A DNA stretch of 64,000 nt from Marinicauda pacifica (GCF_004793635.1 NZ_SRXV01000003.1:310001-374000); one strand, 5' to 3'; shown: positions 32,541-42,989, numbered from the stretch's first letter. The notes: generated from the sequence alone by a model not told the origin. Translations and numbers: made by a program.

Positions 32541-35500
32541 GACTGTCCTCCTTGCGTGGACGCGGACGGGTTCAAGGGTGCGCCGGTTTCGTCCTCATGA
32601 TCCTCGCCCGGCGCCTCGGCGGGCCGGGGAAGACGGTCGGAGATCCAGCGCCCGATCACGTAGAATACCGGGGTGAAGATGAGGCCGAAGAAGGTCACGC
32701 CGAGCATGCCGGAGAAGACCGCGACACCGATTGCCTCGCGCATTTCCGCGCCCGCCCCGTGGGCGAAGGCGAGCGGCGTGACACCCAGGATGAAGGCGAA
32801 CGAGGTCATCAGGATGGGCCGCAAGCGGATGCGGGCCCCTTCCACGGCCGCCTGATGCGGGCCTTGTCGGTTGCGCTCCTCGGCCTGCTTGGCAAACTCC
32901 ACCAGAAGGATGGCGTTCTTTGCGGCAAGCGCGATCAGCACGACGAGGCCGACCTGGGTCAGGATGTTGTTGTCCAGCCCGAGAAGGTTGATCCCGAGCA
33001 TCGCGGCGAGAACGCACATGGGCACGATGAAGATCACCGCCCACGGCAGGGTGAAGGCCTCGTACTGGGCGGCCAGGACCAGGAAGACGAAGACAACGGC
33101 CATGGCAAAGATGAGCAGGCCCGAATTGCCGGCTGCCTTCTGCTGATAGGCGATCTCGGTCCATTCATAGCCGATGCCCGGTGGCAGGACCTGATCGGCC
33201 ATCGCCTCCATCGCGGCCAGAGCCTGGCCTGTCGAAACCCCTGCCGGGGTCGAGCCCTGAAGCTCGATCGCGGGGAAGAGGTTGTGGCGCACAACCCGGA
33301 TCGGCCCGGAATCCTGGACGATGTCGGCAATGGCGGAAATCGGAACCATGGCGCCGGTCGCCGACCGCACGCGAAGCTGGGCGATGTCCTCCGCATCGTC
33401 GCGGTATTCCGCGTCGGCCTGGGCGATGACGCGCGAGGTCCGGCCCTGATAGTTGAAGTCGTTGACGTAGGACGAGCCCATATACGCGCCCAGCGTCTCG
33501 TAGACATCGGCCGGCTCCACGCCGAGCTGGAAGGCCCGGTTGCGGTCGACATCGACGCGAATGCGCGGAGAGTTGGTGTTGAAGGTGGTGAAGACCTGGG
33601 TCACGTTCGGATTCTGCCCGGCCGCGCCCATCATCGCGTAGGCGGCGCCCTGAAGCTCGGCAAAGCTCTGCCCCTCCAGGCCCTGGATCATCATCTTGAA
33701 GCCGCCGCCATTGCCCAGGCCCTGGACGGGCGGGGGCGCGATGATGAAGGCTCCGCCTTCGGGGATCGCCTGGTTGATCGTGCCGGTCAGCTGACCGCTC
33801 AGGGCCGTGGCCGACAGGGCGTGATTGCCTTCCCGCTCCTCGAACGGATCGAGACGAATGAAGATCGTGCCCGCGTTCGACGCCGGCGAGAAGCTGGCCC
33901 CGTCCAGTCCAGCAAAGGCCGCCGTCGTGCTCACGCCTTCGGTCTGGAGCAGGGTGTCCTGGGCGGCACGAATGACAGTGTCCGTCCGGTCGAGGGACGC
34001 ACCGGGCGGCAGCTGGATCACGCCGATCAGGAAGCCCTGATCCTGCTCGGGAATGAAGCCGGTCGGCGTGTCGGTCAGGCGCCAGCCGGTGATGGCCAGA
34101 AGGCCGGCATAGGCCACGAGCATGATCACGACCATGCGCACCAGGCGCGCGGTAAGCAGGCCATAGGCATTGGACAGCCAGTCGAACCCCTCGTTGAACT
34201 TGCGCGCCCCGAAACGGAGCGGCGCGAGCCACCGCGGCCCGGTCGAGCTTTGCGTGTGCGGCTTGAGCAGAAGGGCGCACAGGGCCGGCGAGAGGGTCAG
34301 CGAGATCACGAGCGAGATGATCGCGGCGGTTGAGATCGCCACGGCAAACTGACGGTAGAAAATGCCCGGAATGCCGGCCACGAAGGCAGTCGGCACGAAG
34401 ACCGACACCAGCACGAGCGTCATGGCTACCAGCGCACCGCTGACCTCGCTCATCGATTTGTGAGCGGCTTTGCGGGGCGAATGGCCCTCACGGATCAGGC
34501 GCTCGGCGTTTTCCACCACGATGATGGCGTCGTCGACGACGATGCCGACGGCCAGAACAAGGGCGAAGAGAGACAGCGAATTGATGGAGAATCCAAGCGC
34601 GAGCTGGACCGCGAACACGCCGACGATCGACACCGGAATGGCGATGATCGGGATGAAAGCCGCGCGCCAGTTCTGCAGGAAGATGACGATCACGAGCACC
34701 ACGAGGAAAACCGCCTCGATCAGCGTGCGCTGGACGGATTCCACCGAGGCCGCGACGAACTCCGTCGGATTGTAGGGGATCATGTAGCCCATGCCGGCGG
34801 GGAAATCGGCCGAGGCGCGTTCGACCTCATCGAGCACTGCACTTGCCGCATTCAGGGCGTTGGCGCCGGGTTGCTGGATGATCGCCATGCCAACCCCGGG
34901 CTCGCCACCGAAATAGCCGCTGATCGTGTGATCCTCGGCGCCCAGCTCGATCCGGGCGACATCGCGCAGGCGGGTAATCTGGCCGTCCTCGCCGCGCTTC
35001 ACGACGACATCGCCGAATTCGTCGGGCTCGATCAGGCGGCCCTGCACCTGGATGGCCTGCTGGAACTCGGGCGCATCGGCCTGGTCGAAGGGCGGCTGGC
35101 CGATACTGCCGGCCGCCGCCTGGATGTTCTGGCTGCGCAAGGCGGCAATCACGTCGCCGGCGGTCATGTCGTTGGCCGCGGCCCGGTCCGGATCGATCCA
35201 GACGCGCATCGAATAATTGCCGCCGCCAAAGACCTGCACGTTGCCGACGCCCTCGATGCGCAGCAGCTGATCGCGCATGGTCGAGCTGGCGTAATTGCCG
35301 AGGAAGGCGGTATCCAGCGAGCCGTCCGTCGAGGTCAGGGCGACGATGAGCAGGAAGCCGCCGGATTCCTGGTTTACCTGAACGCCGCGCTGGCGGACCT
35401 GTTCAGGCAGGCGCGGCTCGGCGCGATTGACCCGGTTCTGGACCAGCACCTGGGCGGTATCCAGATCGGTGCCCGGCGCGAACGTCACGGTGATGGCGAC

Positions 35501-35767
35501 CTGGCCGGACTCGGTGGCCGAGGAGGTCAGATAGATCATCCCCTCCACGCCATTGATTTCCTGTTCGAGCGGGGCGGCAACCTGCTCGGCGAGGTCCTCA
35601 GCGGTCGCGCCGGGATAGCTCGCCTGGACCGAAATGGTCGGCGGCGCGATCTCGGGGTATTGCGACAGAGGGAGCGAGGGGTAGGCGAACGCGCCCATCA
35701 GCGTGATGAAGACGGCGATCACCAGGGAGAAGATCGGCCGTTCGATAAAGAAATGCGTAAAGCGCAT
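32537..35767 (-). CDS. RND multidrug efflux permease, HAE1 (AcrB/MexB) family
   Basis: 1076-aa inner-membrane proton antiporter. The N-terminus is MRFTHFFIERPIFSLVIAVF (TM1), followed by a large porter domain and the family's NSLSLFALVLAVGIVVDDAIIVVENAERL in TM4 with the conserved Asp pair for proton relay. A second porter domain follows, then TM 8-12 (GLLIFAMAVVFVFLVLAAQY; LLGLDNNILTQVGLVVLIALAAKNAILLVEFA). Full length. Middle gene of the pump operon, 59 bp after the adaptor. Confidence 0.96.
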   Translation of the reverse strand: MRFTHFFIERPIFSLVIAVFITLMGAFAYPSLPLSQYPEIAPPTISVQASYPGATAEDLAEQVAAPLEQEINGVEGMIYLTSSATESGQVAITVTFAPGTDLDTAQVLVQNRVNRAEPRLPEQVRQRGVQVNQESGGFLLIVALTSTDGSLDTAFLGNYASSTMRDQLLRIEGVGNVQVFGGGNYSMRVWIDPDRAAANDMTAGDVIAALRSQNIQAAAGSIGQPPFDQADAPEFQQAIQVQGRLIEPDEFGDVVVKRGEDGQITRLRDVARIELGAEDHTISGYFGGEPGVGMAIIQQPGANALNAASAVLDEVERASADFPAGMGYMIPYNPTEFVAASVESVQRTLIEAVFLVVLVIVIFLQNWRAAFIPIIAIPVSIVGVFAVQLALGFSINSLSLFALVLAVGIVVDDAIIVVENAERLIREGHSPRKAAHKSMSEVSGALVAMTLVLVSVFVPTAFVAGIPGIFYRQFAVAISTAAIISLVISLTLSPALCALLLKPHTQSSTGPRWLAPLRFGARKFNEGFDWLSNAYGLLTARLVRMVVIMLVAYAGLLAITGWRLTDTPTGFIPEQDQGFLIGVIQLPPGASLDRTDTVIRAAQDTLLQTEGVSTTAAFAGLDGASFSPASNAGTIFIRLDPFEEREGNHALSATALSGQLTGTINQAIPEGGAFIIAPPPVQGLGNGGGFKMMIQGLEGQSFAELQGAAYAMMGAAGQNPNVTQVFTTFNTNSPRIRVDVDRNRAFQLGVEPADVYETLGAYMGSSYVNDFNYQGRTSRVIAQADAEYRDDAEDIAQLRVRSATGAMVPISAIADIVQDSGPIRVVRHNLFPAIELQGSTPAGVSTGQALAAMEAMADQVLPPGIGYEWTEIAYQQKAAGNSGLLIFAMAVVFVFLVLAAQYEAFTLPWAVIFIVPMCVLAAMLGINLLGLDNNILTQVGLVVLIALAAKNAILLVEFAKQAEERNRQGPHQAAVEGARIRLRPILMTSFAFILGVTPLAFAHGAGAEMREAIGVAVFSGMLGVTFFGLIFTPVFYVIGRWISDRLPRPAEAPGEDHEDETGAPLNPSASTQGGQS

Positions 35768-35826
35768 GAGCGGTCTTTCCGGTCATGAAATCATGAAAAC
35801 GGCGAAAGCAGGCAGGCGGCGTGCCG

Positions 35827-37017
35827 TCAGTCGACGACGCGGGCACTTCCTGCCGGTCGCGGCTGAAGGTTCGAACGCTCTGCGGTGGACGCAGATTGCA
35901 GGGCGATCTCGCCGGGCTGGACTTGGACCGGCGTGCCGGGCCTTAGCCCCTGAAGCCCGCCGACGACCACACGGTCGTCCGGGGAGAGGCCGTGGACCAC
36001 CTGAAGATTGGAGACCACCGCACCCAGGGTCACGGGCTTGGAATTGGCCACCCCTTCTGAATCCACCACGAAGACGAAGCGGCGGGTCGCATCGCTGGAG
36101 ATCGCGGTGCGCGGCACGAGCATGGCCTGGTACGGACTGGAGCCGCGTACTCGTATTGTGCCCAGCATTCCGGGCCGGATCAGACCGTTCTCGTTATCGA
36201 ACTCGGCCCGCATCAAGATCGCGCCTGTGCCCGGTTGGACGGCGTTGTCCACGAAGCCGATCTCGCCTGACAGGCTGAATTCGGACTCGTCCTGCAGCCG
36301 AACCTCGACCGGCGCACCCAGACCCGTGCCCTCCTGGCGCTGGTAGCGCAGGAAGATCGATTCCGAGGCATAGAACGGGAAATGGAGCGGGTCGGTCTGA
36401 ACGACCGTTATCAGGGGCTCGCCGGACGCCAATCCGCCCTGAACCAGGTCGCCGGGATCGGCTTGACGCGCAGACAGCTGGCCGGCGATCGGCGAGCGGA
36501 TCTGCGTATACTCCAGATCCAGTGCGGCAGCATCGGCGTCGGCCTGTGCCGCGGCCAGCGCCGCACGGGCCGTAATCGAAGCGGTACGGGCCTGCTCGAG
36601 CTCTTCCTGCGAAATGGCATCGGCGTCCCGCAATTGCTCTGCACGGCCGAGGTCCGCGCGCGCCTGTTGAAGCTGGGCGCGGGCTTGCTCGGCGCGGCCC
36701 TGAGCGGCCGCATAGGCCGCCTCATAGGGCCGCTGGTCGAGCGTGAAGAGGAGCTGACCGGCTTCAACGGTCGCTCCATCCTCGACATGGACCTCTTCCA
36801 GATACCCGCTCACGCGAGCGCGGATGCCCACTTGCTGAGGCGACTCGAAGCGCCCGGTGAACTCGTCCCAGTCCGCGATCTCGCGTTGAACGGGCTCCGA
36901 GACCTGGACGGTCGGTGCGGGAGGCGCCTGTTCAGACGCAGCATTTCCCTGTGTGCACGCGGAAATCAGCGCGCTCACGGCGAGGAGCGCGAACATCGCA
37001 ACTGTACGAAAAGGCAT
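35827..37017 (-). CDS. RND efflux periplasmic adaptor (membrane-fusion protein)
   Basis: 396-aa HlyD/AcrA-type adaptor. Lipoprotein signal ending LISAC; beta-barrel/lipoyl half-motifs (RARVSGYLEEVHVEDGATVE; LDLEYTQIRSPIAGQLSARQ) flank an alpha-hairpin (res. 95-160, Ala/Gln/Glu-rich coiled coil). The C-terminus carries the membrane-proximal domain (VVGGLQGLRPGTPVQVQ). First gene of the efflux operon; divergent from a TetR regulator with two operator copies between. Confidence 0.95.
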   Translation of the reverse strand: MPFRTVAMFALLAVSALISACTQGNAASEQAPPAPTVQVSEPVQREIADWDEFTGRFESPQQVGIRARVSGYLEEVHVEDGATVEAGQLLFTLDQRPYEAAYAAAQGRAEQARAQLQQARADLGRAEQLRDADAISQEELEQARTASITARAALAAAQADADAAALDLEYTQIRSPIAGQLSARQADPGDLVQGGLASGEPLITVVQTDPLHFPFYASESIFLRYQRQEGTGLGAPVEVRLQDESEFSLSGEIGFVDNAVQPGTGAILMRAEFDNENGLIRPGMLGTIRVRGSSPYQAMLVPRTAISSDATRRFVFVVDSEGVANSKPVTLGAVVSNLQVVHGLSPDDRVVVGGLQGLRPGTPVQVQPGEIALQSASTAERSNLQPRPAGSARVVD

Positions 37018-37065
37018 GGGGAGGACTACCTTTCAAATGAAAACCGTTTAGTGTTTTTTTGTGAA

Positions 37066-37124
37066 TGTCATCGGCGGATGACACATCTGCTCCTCTGACA
37101 CAGCGTTGTCAACGGCTGATGACA
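37066..37124. promoter_or_regulatory. Two TetR operators between the RND operon and its regulator
   Basis: Two matching 18-bp dyads: 37066-37083 TGTCATCGGCGGATGACA (perfect 7-bp arms) and 37107-37124 TGTCAACGGCTGATGACA. They share TGTCA-W-CGGC-K-GATGACA and are 41 bp apart, in the 126-bp divergent promoter region. Confidence 0.75.
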
Positions 37125-37143
37125 AGATAATGGACATTTTGTG

Positions 37144-37719
37144 ATGAACGCCGAAAGCCAGACCACTCGGACCCGTAATTCGACTGCGACGAGGACGCGG
37201 ATTCTGGAAAGCGCACGCGCGAAATTCGCGCGCGACAACTACGATAATGTCGGAATCCGGGACATCGCGGCGAGCGCCGGCGTCGATTCCGCGTTGATCT
37301 GCCGCTATTTCGGCTCGAAGGAAGAATTGTTCGCGACCGTTCTGGGATCGGCCGAAAGCAAGATGGACATGTTCGAGGCCGGGCGCGAGGGCCTGGCGCG
37401 CCGTGCCGCCGAGATGTTGCTGGATAACGCGAAGAAAGACTCCAAAATCCTTGATCTGATGATCATGCTGAATTCCGCCTCGTCCACCACGGCCGGGGAT
37501 ATGGTGCGCGCCTCGATCAAGAAGCGCTTTCACGATCCGGTCGCCGAACTGATCGGCGGGCCCCATGCCGAACTGCGCGCCCAGCTGTTCGGCACCACCT
37601 GCCTCGGGCTGGCGGTCAGCCGGACGCTGAACGGGGACGACCGCCTTTCCGCGGTGCCGCGCGAAGCGCTGATCGAGCGTATCGCCGCCATGCTGGAAGA
37701 CAGCCTGAAGCCTTTTTAA
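37144..37719 (+). CDS. TetR-family repressor of the RND pump
   Basis: 191 aa. HTH region: TRTRILESARAKFARDNYDN, VGIRDIAASAGVDSALICRY, FGSKEELFATVL (res. 17-70). The remaining helical domain resembles the TetR_C_17 (SCO-type) group, with FGTTCLGLAVSRTL near the end. An in-frame GTG lies directly before the ATG used here. Divergent from the adaptor-permease-channel operon; binding to the two 18-bp dyads would repress both directions until an effluxed ligand is bound (inference from arrangement). Confidence 0.88.
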   Translation: MNAESQTTRTRNSTATRTRILESARAKFARDNYDNVGIRDIAASAGVDSALICRYFGSKEELFATVLGSAESKMDMFEAGREGLARRAAEMLLDNAKKDSKILDLMIMLNSASSTTAGDMVRASIKKRFHDPVAELIGGPHAELRAQLFGTTCLGLAVSRTLNGDDRLSAVPREALIERIAAMLEDSLKPF

Positions 37720-37804
37720 TCCGGCAGGCCTTTTCCCGGCCGCGAGCCGCCGCTAGCGTGGTGTGATTAAACAAGTCTGAGACTTGCAGGCGAGGGGGAG
37801 CGGC

Positions 37805-40279
37805 ATGGCACGCATCGCATTGATATTGGCCGGATTCTGGATCGCGTTCGCAGTATCCGCGGCCCGGGCCCAGGATGACACGGCTACGAGCTTCGAAGAC
37901 GAGATTGCCGGACTCGAGCGCCAAGACGGGTTGATCCCGCTCTATGTCGATGCCGACGAGGGGCGCATCCTGGCCGAGCTGAGCGAGGGCGAAGACGGCA
38001 CGCTGGACCGTGTCATCTACACGGCGCGCCTGACCTCCGGGCTGGGGTCCAATCCGGTCGGCCTGGACCGAGGCCTGGGGACCGGTTCGTCCATCCTTGC
38101 TTTTACCCGCGTCGGCGACGCGATCTTTGCCGAGTTCGAGAACACGCTCTACCGCGCGATCGGCGCGGGTCCGGACGAAGCTGCGGCGACGCGCGATTCG
38201 TTCGCCCGCTCCATCATCTGGCAGACCGACATCGTGGCCGAGCGCGACGGACAGGTCTTGATCGACCTGTCCGGGTTTCTCGAACGCGACCCGATCGGTG
38301 CGGCGCAACAGCTGTCTGACACCGGTCAGGGCGAATTTTCGATCGATGCCGCCCGGAGTACGGCGCTGTTCGAAAGCGCCCTTGCCTTCCCGCGCAATAT
38401 CGAGATCGACGCCCTGCTGACACTGAGCGCCGGCGAACCGGGACCCGAGGTGGCGGCGACCGCCCCCTCCCCGCACGACGTAACCTTGACCGTGCACCAT
38501 TCCTTCCTCGCCCTGCCCGAGCCTGGCTATACGCCGCGCCTGGCCGATCCGCGTTCGGGCGCGTTCGAAATGGCGGTTTACGACATGGCGGCCCCGCTCG
38601 ACGCGCCGATCCGGCAGGGCTTCGCGATGCGCCACCGGCTCGATCGTGCTGATCCGAACGCATCGTCGGGCCCGGTGACGGAGCCGATTGTCTATTATGT
38701 CGACCGGGGCGCGCCGCCCATTATCCGCGACGCGCTGATCGAGGGTGGCAACTGGTGGGCGGATGCGTTCGCCGATGCCGGATTCGAGGACGCATTCCGG
38801 GTCGAGCTTCTGCCCGAGGGGGTCCATCCGCTCGACGCGCGATACAACGTGATCCAGTGGGTTCACCGCCAGACGCGCGGCTGGTCCTACGGCGCCTCGG
38901 TCTACGACCCCAGGACCGGCGAGATCCTGAAGGGCCATGTCATTCTGGGCAGCCAGCGCGTGCGCCAGGACCGGATGATCTTCGAAGGCCTGCTGGGCCG
39001 CGCCGCGACCGGCACCGGCCAGGCCGACGACCCGCTGGAGCTGGCCCTGGACCGAGTGCGCCAGCTTTCCGCGCACGAAATCGGCCATACGCTCGGGCTG
39101 ATGCACAATTTTGCTGCCAGCGTGAACGACCGGGCCTCGGTGATGGATTATCCCGCTCCGCTGATCACGCTCCACGAGACGGGCCGGTTCGATACGAGCC
39201 AGGCCTACGATACCGGCATCGGCGAATGGGACAGGCTGGCGATCACCTGGCTCTATGCCGATCCGCAAAGTGCCCGGAGGCCGCAGGACGCGCTGGACCG
39301 CGCCCACGAGGCCGGGCTTCTATTCATCTCGGACGCGCATGCGCGCAGTAACAGCACCGGCCACCCTTATGCCAATCTGTGGGACAACGGTTCCGACCCG
39401 GCCGCCATGCTGCGTGAGACGCTGCGCGTGCGCGAAGCCGCCCTCGCCCGGTTCGGACGCGACCGGATCGACGCAGGTCAGCCGCTGAGTGCGCTGCGAG
39501 ACGTGTTTCCGCCCATCTATCTCTACCACCGCTACCAGGTGGAGGCAGTGGCCAAGGCTCTGGGCGGAGTGAATTTCGCCTATGCGCTGGCCGGTTCCGG
39601 CGCCGGAGCGATGACACCGTTTCCGGCCGAGGCCCAGCGCGAGGCGCTCGACGCCCTTCTGCTGACCCTTGACCCGGCGCGGCTGGATATTTCCGATGAC
39701 ACGCTCGGCCTGCTCGTACCCTCCCCCTTCGCCGACTACGATCCGATCGAGCGGCGCGAGCAGTTCGAGAGCGGGCAGTATCCGGCCTTCAGCCGGGCAG
39801 ACGCTGCGGCCGCGGCGGCGCGGATCACCCTGACGGCCATGCTCGACCCGGCGCGGATTGCGCGCATGGATGGGCAAGCGGCCCGCGATCCGGGCCAGCT
39901 TTCTGCAGAAGATGTGTTCGATGACGTCGAAGCGGTCCTGTTCGAAGTCCCGCGCGGAGAAGCCGGCCGGCTCGTCCCCGTGCGCGAGGCGGTGCAGCGC
40001 GAATACGTCGCCGGGCTTCTTCGCACCGCAGCCTCCGACACGCCGATGGCAGCCGCACTGGCGCGCAGCCGGCTCACCCGTCTGGAAGACACGCTGGACC
40101 GGCGCGGCCCGGGCCGGTCCTCCCAGCGCCTGGCGCTGACCGCGATGATCGAGTCCGGCCTGACCGCCATCGACGAAGGCCGGACCGTCACCGTGCCGGC
40201 CACGGATATTCCTCCGGGAAGCCCGATCGGTGCCCAGTCCTGCTTCCACTGCGACAGCGCGGACATCCTGCAGCACTGA
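37805..40279 (+). CDS. Secreted M10-like zinc metalloprotease (DUF5117/DUF5118 type)
   Basis: 824 aa. Signal peptide MARIALILAGFWIAFAVSAARAQ. Res. 25-300 correspond to DUF5118/DUF5117-type regions (DGLIPLYVDADEGRILAELS, GLDRGLGTGSSILAFTRVGD). The zinc site is SAHEIGHTLGLMHNFAAS (HExxHxxGxxHN, about res. 427-440) followed by the Met-turn-like VMDYPAP. The long C-terminal part is helical. Proteins of this architecture are common in Bacteroidetes and alphaproteobacteria; substrate unknown. ATG preceded by GAGGGGGAG; followed by a terminator. Confidence 0.88.
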   Translation: MARIALILAGFWIAFAVSAARAQDDTATSFEDEIAGLERQDGLIPLYVDADEGRILAELSEGEDGTLDRVIYTARLTSGLGSNPVGLDRGLGTGSSILAFTRVGDAIFAEFENTLYRAIGAGPDEAAATRDSFARSIIWQTDIVAERDGQVLIDLSGFLERDPIGAAQQLSDTGQGEFSIDAARSTALFESALAFPRNIEIDALLTLSAGEPGPEVAATAPSPHDVTLTVHHSFLALPEPGYTPRLADPRSGAFEMAVYDMAAPLDAPIRQGFAMRHRLDRADPNASSGPVTEPIVYYVDRGAPPIIRDALIEGGNWWADAFADAGFEDAFRVELLPEGVHPLDARYNVIQWVHRQTRGWSYGASVYDPRTGEILKGHVILGSQRVRQDRMIFEGLLGRAATGTGQADDPLELALDRVRQLSAHEIGHTLGLMHNFAASVNDRASVMDYPAPLITLHETGRFDTSQAYDTGIGEWDRLAITWLYADPQSARRPQDALDRAHEAGLLFISDAHARSNSTGHPYANLWDNGSDPAAMLRETLRVREAALARFGRDRIDAGQPLSALRDVFPPIYLYHRYQVEAVAKALGGVNFAYALAGSGAGAMTPFPAEAQREALDALLLTLDPARLDISDDTLGLLVPSPFADYDPIERREQFESGQYPAFSRADAAAAAARITLTAMLDPARIARMDGQAARDPGQLSAEDVFDDVEAVLFEVPRGEAGRLVPVREAVQREYVAGLLRTAASDTPMAAALARSRLTRLEDTLDRRGPGRSSQRLALTAMIESGLTAIDEGRTVTVPATDIPPGSPIGAQSCFHCDSADILQH

Positions 40280-40302
40280 CACTGGCCGTCAGGCTGGACG
40301 AG

Positions 40303-40336
40303 AAAGGCGGGCCCGCGAACGCGGCGCCCGCCTTTT
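40303..40336 (+). terminator. Intrinsic terminator of the metalloprotease gene
   Basis: Perfect 10-bp stem AAAGGCGGGC / GCCCGCCTTT with an internal CCGCG-AA-CGCGG loop stem, ending in TTTT. Confidence 0.9.
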
Positions 40337-40355
40337 GTCTGGGACAAGAGCAGCC

Positions 40356-40403
40356 ATAGACACCGCCTATCACTCTCATAGAACCAATTGCTTTGACCGA
40401 TAG
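40356..40403 (+). promoter_or_regulatory. OxyR-type binding site upstream of katG
   Basis: Quarter-sites at exact 11-bp period: ATAG (40356-40359), N7, CTAT (40367-40370), N7, ATAG (40378-40381), N7, TGCT (mismatched), N7, ATAG (40400-40403). This matches ATAG-N7-CTAT-N7-ATAG-N7-CTAT at three of four positions, plus one more in phase. A likely promoter TTGACC (40393-40398), 17-bp spacer, CTAACT (40416-40421) overlaps its downstream end, as expected for OxyR activation. The remaining leader to 40581 shows no other feature. Confidence 0.75.
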
Positions 40404-40581
40404 CTATAACGCGCGCTAACTTAAACTCAGGGCTGTAAAAAATAAAATTCCGGTTTGGTCGATCCCCCTCCGAGTGCTTCAGGCCTTGAGCTTCGGCAAG
40501 TCGCCTAACGGGTCCGGCGTACCGGACCATGTCTGGCCTGCGCGAGACGCGCATTCCACTCGTCTGATGAGGAAAACACCC

Positions 40582-42921
40582 ATGAAAATCGATCATAAAT
40601 CCCTTCTTTTCGCGTCGGTCGCGGGCTTCGCGCTGACGGCCGCCGGATGTTCCGATCCGGGCGCAAGCAGCGCCCGCGCGTCGGCTCAGGAACGCAACGG
40701 CGAGGCTGAAGTCGCCGAAATGACCGAAGTCGACTCCGGCGCCAGCCAGTCGATGAATCAGGAGCTGGCCCAGGGCGAAGCCCGCCCGAACAGCTTCTGG
40801 TGGCCCGACCAGCTCGACCTCACCCAGCTTCGCCAGAACGAGACCACGCGCTCAAATCCACTGGGCGCGGACTTTGACTATGCCGAGGCCTTCGAAAGCC
40901 TGGACCTGCAGGCGGTGAAGGCCGATCTGCGCGAGGCGATGACGACCTCGCAGGACTGGTGGCCGGCCGACTACGGCCACTACGGCCCCTTCTTCATCCG
41001 CATGGCCTGGCATAGCGCGGGCACGTACCGCACCCATGACGGGCGCGGCGGGGCCGGTGGCGGCCAGCAGCGCTTCGAGCCCCTGAACAGCTGGCCGGAC
41101 AATGCCAATCTGGACAAGGCACGCCGCCTGCTCTGGCCGATCAAGCAGAAATACGGCGCGTCGATCTCCTGGGCCGACCTGATGGTGCTGGCCGGTACGG
41201 TCGCCATGGAGGACATGGGCTTCGAAACGCTCGGCTTCGCCGGCGGACGCGAGGACGACTGGCAGGCCGAGCTGGTCTACTGGGGTCCGGAAGCGGAGAT
41301 GATGGCATCCCAGCGCTTCCACGGCGACGGCGAGCTCGAACGCCCGCTCGCGGCCTCGCAGATGGGCCTGATCTACGTCAACCCGGAAGGACCGAACGCG
41401 AACCACGATCCGGTTTCGGCCGCGGCGCGCATTCGCGAAACCTTCGGCAACATGGCGATGAATGACGAGGAAATCGTCGCGCTGATCGCCGGCGGCCACA
41501 CCTTCGGCAAGGCCCATGGCGCGCACGATCCCAATGAGTGCGTCGGCGCGGAGCCGGCGGCAAACGGCGTCGAGGACCAGGGCCTCGGCTGGAATAATGA
41601 GTGCGGCACCGGCAATGGCGCCGATACCGTGACCAGCGGCCTTGAAGGCGCGTGGACCTCCAGCCCGGCGCAATGGACCCACCAGTATCTCGACAATCTG
41701 TTCCGCTTCGAATGGGTGCAGGAAGAAAGCCCGGCCGGCGCGGTGCAATGGGTGCCGGCCGACCGTGAGAACACGCAATTCGTGCCCGATGCGCACGAGG
41801 AGGGCGTCTTCCACCAGCCGATCATGTTCACGACCGACCTGTCGCTGAAGGAAGACCCCGGCTTCCGCGAGATCGCCATGCGCTTCCGCGACAACCCGGA
41901 GCAATTCGAGGACGCCTTCGCGCGCGCCTGGTTCAAGCTGACCCACCGCGATATGGGCCCGCAGGCGCGCTATCTCGGCAGCGACGTGCCGGATGTGTCC
42001 CTGATCTGGCAGGATCCGGTGCCGCAAGCTGACTATGCGATGATCGGCGAGAGCGAGATCGACGCGCTCAAGGCTGAAATCCTCGATTCCGGCCTGACCG
42101 TGCCGCAGCTGGTGCGGACCGCCTGGGCCTCGGCGTCGAGCTTCCGCGATACCGACATGCGCGGCGGCGCGAACGGCGCGCGCATCCGTCTCGATCCCCA
42201 GAATAGCTGGGAGGTCAACGATCCGGACGAACTCGAACAGGTCCTCTCCACGCTGGAAGGCATTCAAAGCGACTTCAACGACAGCCAATCCGGCGATGTC
42301 CGCGTCTCGCTGGCCGACCTGATCGTCCTGGGCGGCGCGGCCGCCATCGAGAAGGCCGCCGCCGATGCCGGTCACGACATCGAGGTTCCGTTCACGCCGG
42401 GCCGGACCGATGCCAGCCAGGAGCAGACCGATCCGGACTCCTTCGAGTATCTGGAACCGGCCGCCGATCCGTTCCGCAACTATTACAGCGAGGACGCGCC
42501 GCGCAGCCCGTCCGAGCTGATGGTGGAACGCGCCGACACGCTGTCGCTGACCGTGCCGGAAATGACGGTCCTCGTCGGCGGGATGCGGGCGCTCGACGCG
42601 AACACGGACGGAGCCGCGCACGGCGTGTTCACCGATACGCCTGGCCAGCTGACGAACGACTTCTTCGTCAACCTGCTCGACCTGTCCACCCAGTGGCGCC
42701 CGACCGATGCCGAGTACGTGTTCGAGGGCATCGACCGGGATACCGGCGAGGTAAAGTGGACCGCAACCGAGGTCGACCTGGTCTACGGATCGAACGCGGA
42801 ATTGCGGGCCGTGGCCGAAGTCTACGCCTATGAAGACGGCGAAGAGCGTTTCGTGAACGACTTCGTCGAGGCCTGGACGCAGGTCATGAACGCCGACCGC
42901 TTCGACATCGACCGGAGCTAG
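40582..42921 (+). CDS. katG: Catalase-peroxidase, exported lipoprotein form
   Basis: 779-aa bifunctional haem enzyme removing H2O2 and peroxides. N-terminal half has the active centre [11 protein letters not shown] (Arg140, Trp143, His144) and the proximal haem histidine in [13 protein letters not shown]. The tyrosine of the Met-Tyr-Trp adduct lies in [11 protein letters not shown] and the methionine in [10 protein letters not shown]. The second, non-haem half begins about res. 480. Unlike ordinary cytoplasmic KatG it begins with a lipoprotein signal ([23 protein letters not shown] with Cys23) and an acidic linker, so it should be periplasmic and lipid-anchored. Preceded by an OxyR-type site. 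Confidence 0.95.
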   Translation: MKIDHKSLLFASVAGFALTAAGCSDPGASSARASAQERNGEAEVAEMTEVDSGASQSMNQELAQGEARPNSFWWPDQLDLTQLRQNETTRSNPLGADFDYAEAFESLDLQAVKADLREAMTTSQDWWPADYGHYGPFFIRMAWHSAGTYRTHDGRGGAGGGQQRFEPLNSWPDNANLDKARRLLWPIKQKYGASISWADLMVLAGTVAMEDMGFETLGFAGGREDDWQAELVYWGPEAEMMASQRFHGDGELERPLAASQMGLIYVNPEGPNANHDPVSAAARIRETFGNMAMNDEEIVALIAGGHTFGKAHGAHDPNECVGAEPAANGVEDQGLGWNNECGTGNGADTVTSGLEGAWTSSPAQWTHQYLDNLFRFEWVQEESPAGAVQWVPADRENTQFVPDAHEEGVFHQPIMFTTDLSLKEDPGFREIAMRFRDNPEQFEDAFARAWFKLTHRDMGPQARYLGSDVPDVSLIWQDPVPQADYAMIGESEIDALKAEILDSGLTVPQLVRTAWASASSFRDTDMRGGANGARIRLDPQNSWEVNDPDELEQVLSTLEGIQSDFNDSQSGDVRVSLADLIVLGGAAAIEKAAADAGHDIEVPFTPGRTDASQEQTDPDSFEYLEPAADPFRNYYSEDAPRSPSELMVERADTLSLTVPEMTVLVGGMRALDANTDGAAHGVFTDTPGQLTNDFFVNLLDLSTQWRPTDAEYVFEGIDRDTGEVKWTATEVDLVYGSNAELRAVAEVYAYEDGEERFVNDFVEAWTQVMNADRFDIDRS

Positions 42922-42944
42922 GCGCCCGACCCGTCAAGGATGGG

Positions 42945-42980
42945 AAGAAAAGGGCTGCGCTTCGGCGCGGCCCTTTTCTT
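42945..42980. terminator. Bidirectional terminator shared by katG and leader module B
   Basis: 16-bp arms (42945-42960 and 42965-42980) with one mismatch around a TTCG tetraloop; T-rich on the right for katG (TTTTCTTTT) and TTTTCTT on the minus strand for the leader. It starts 24 bp after the katG stop and 10 bp after the leader peptide stop. Confidence 0.9.
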
Positions 42981-42989
42981 TTGGCATAG

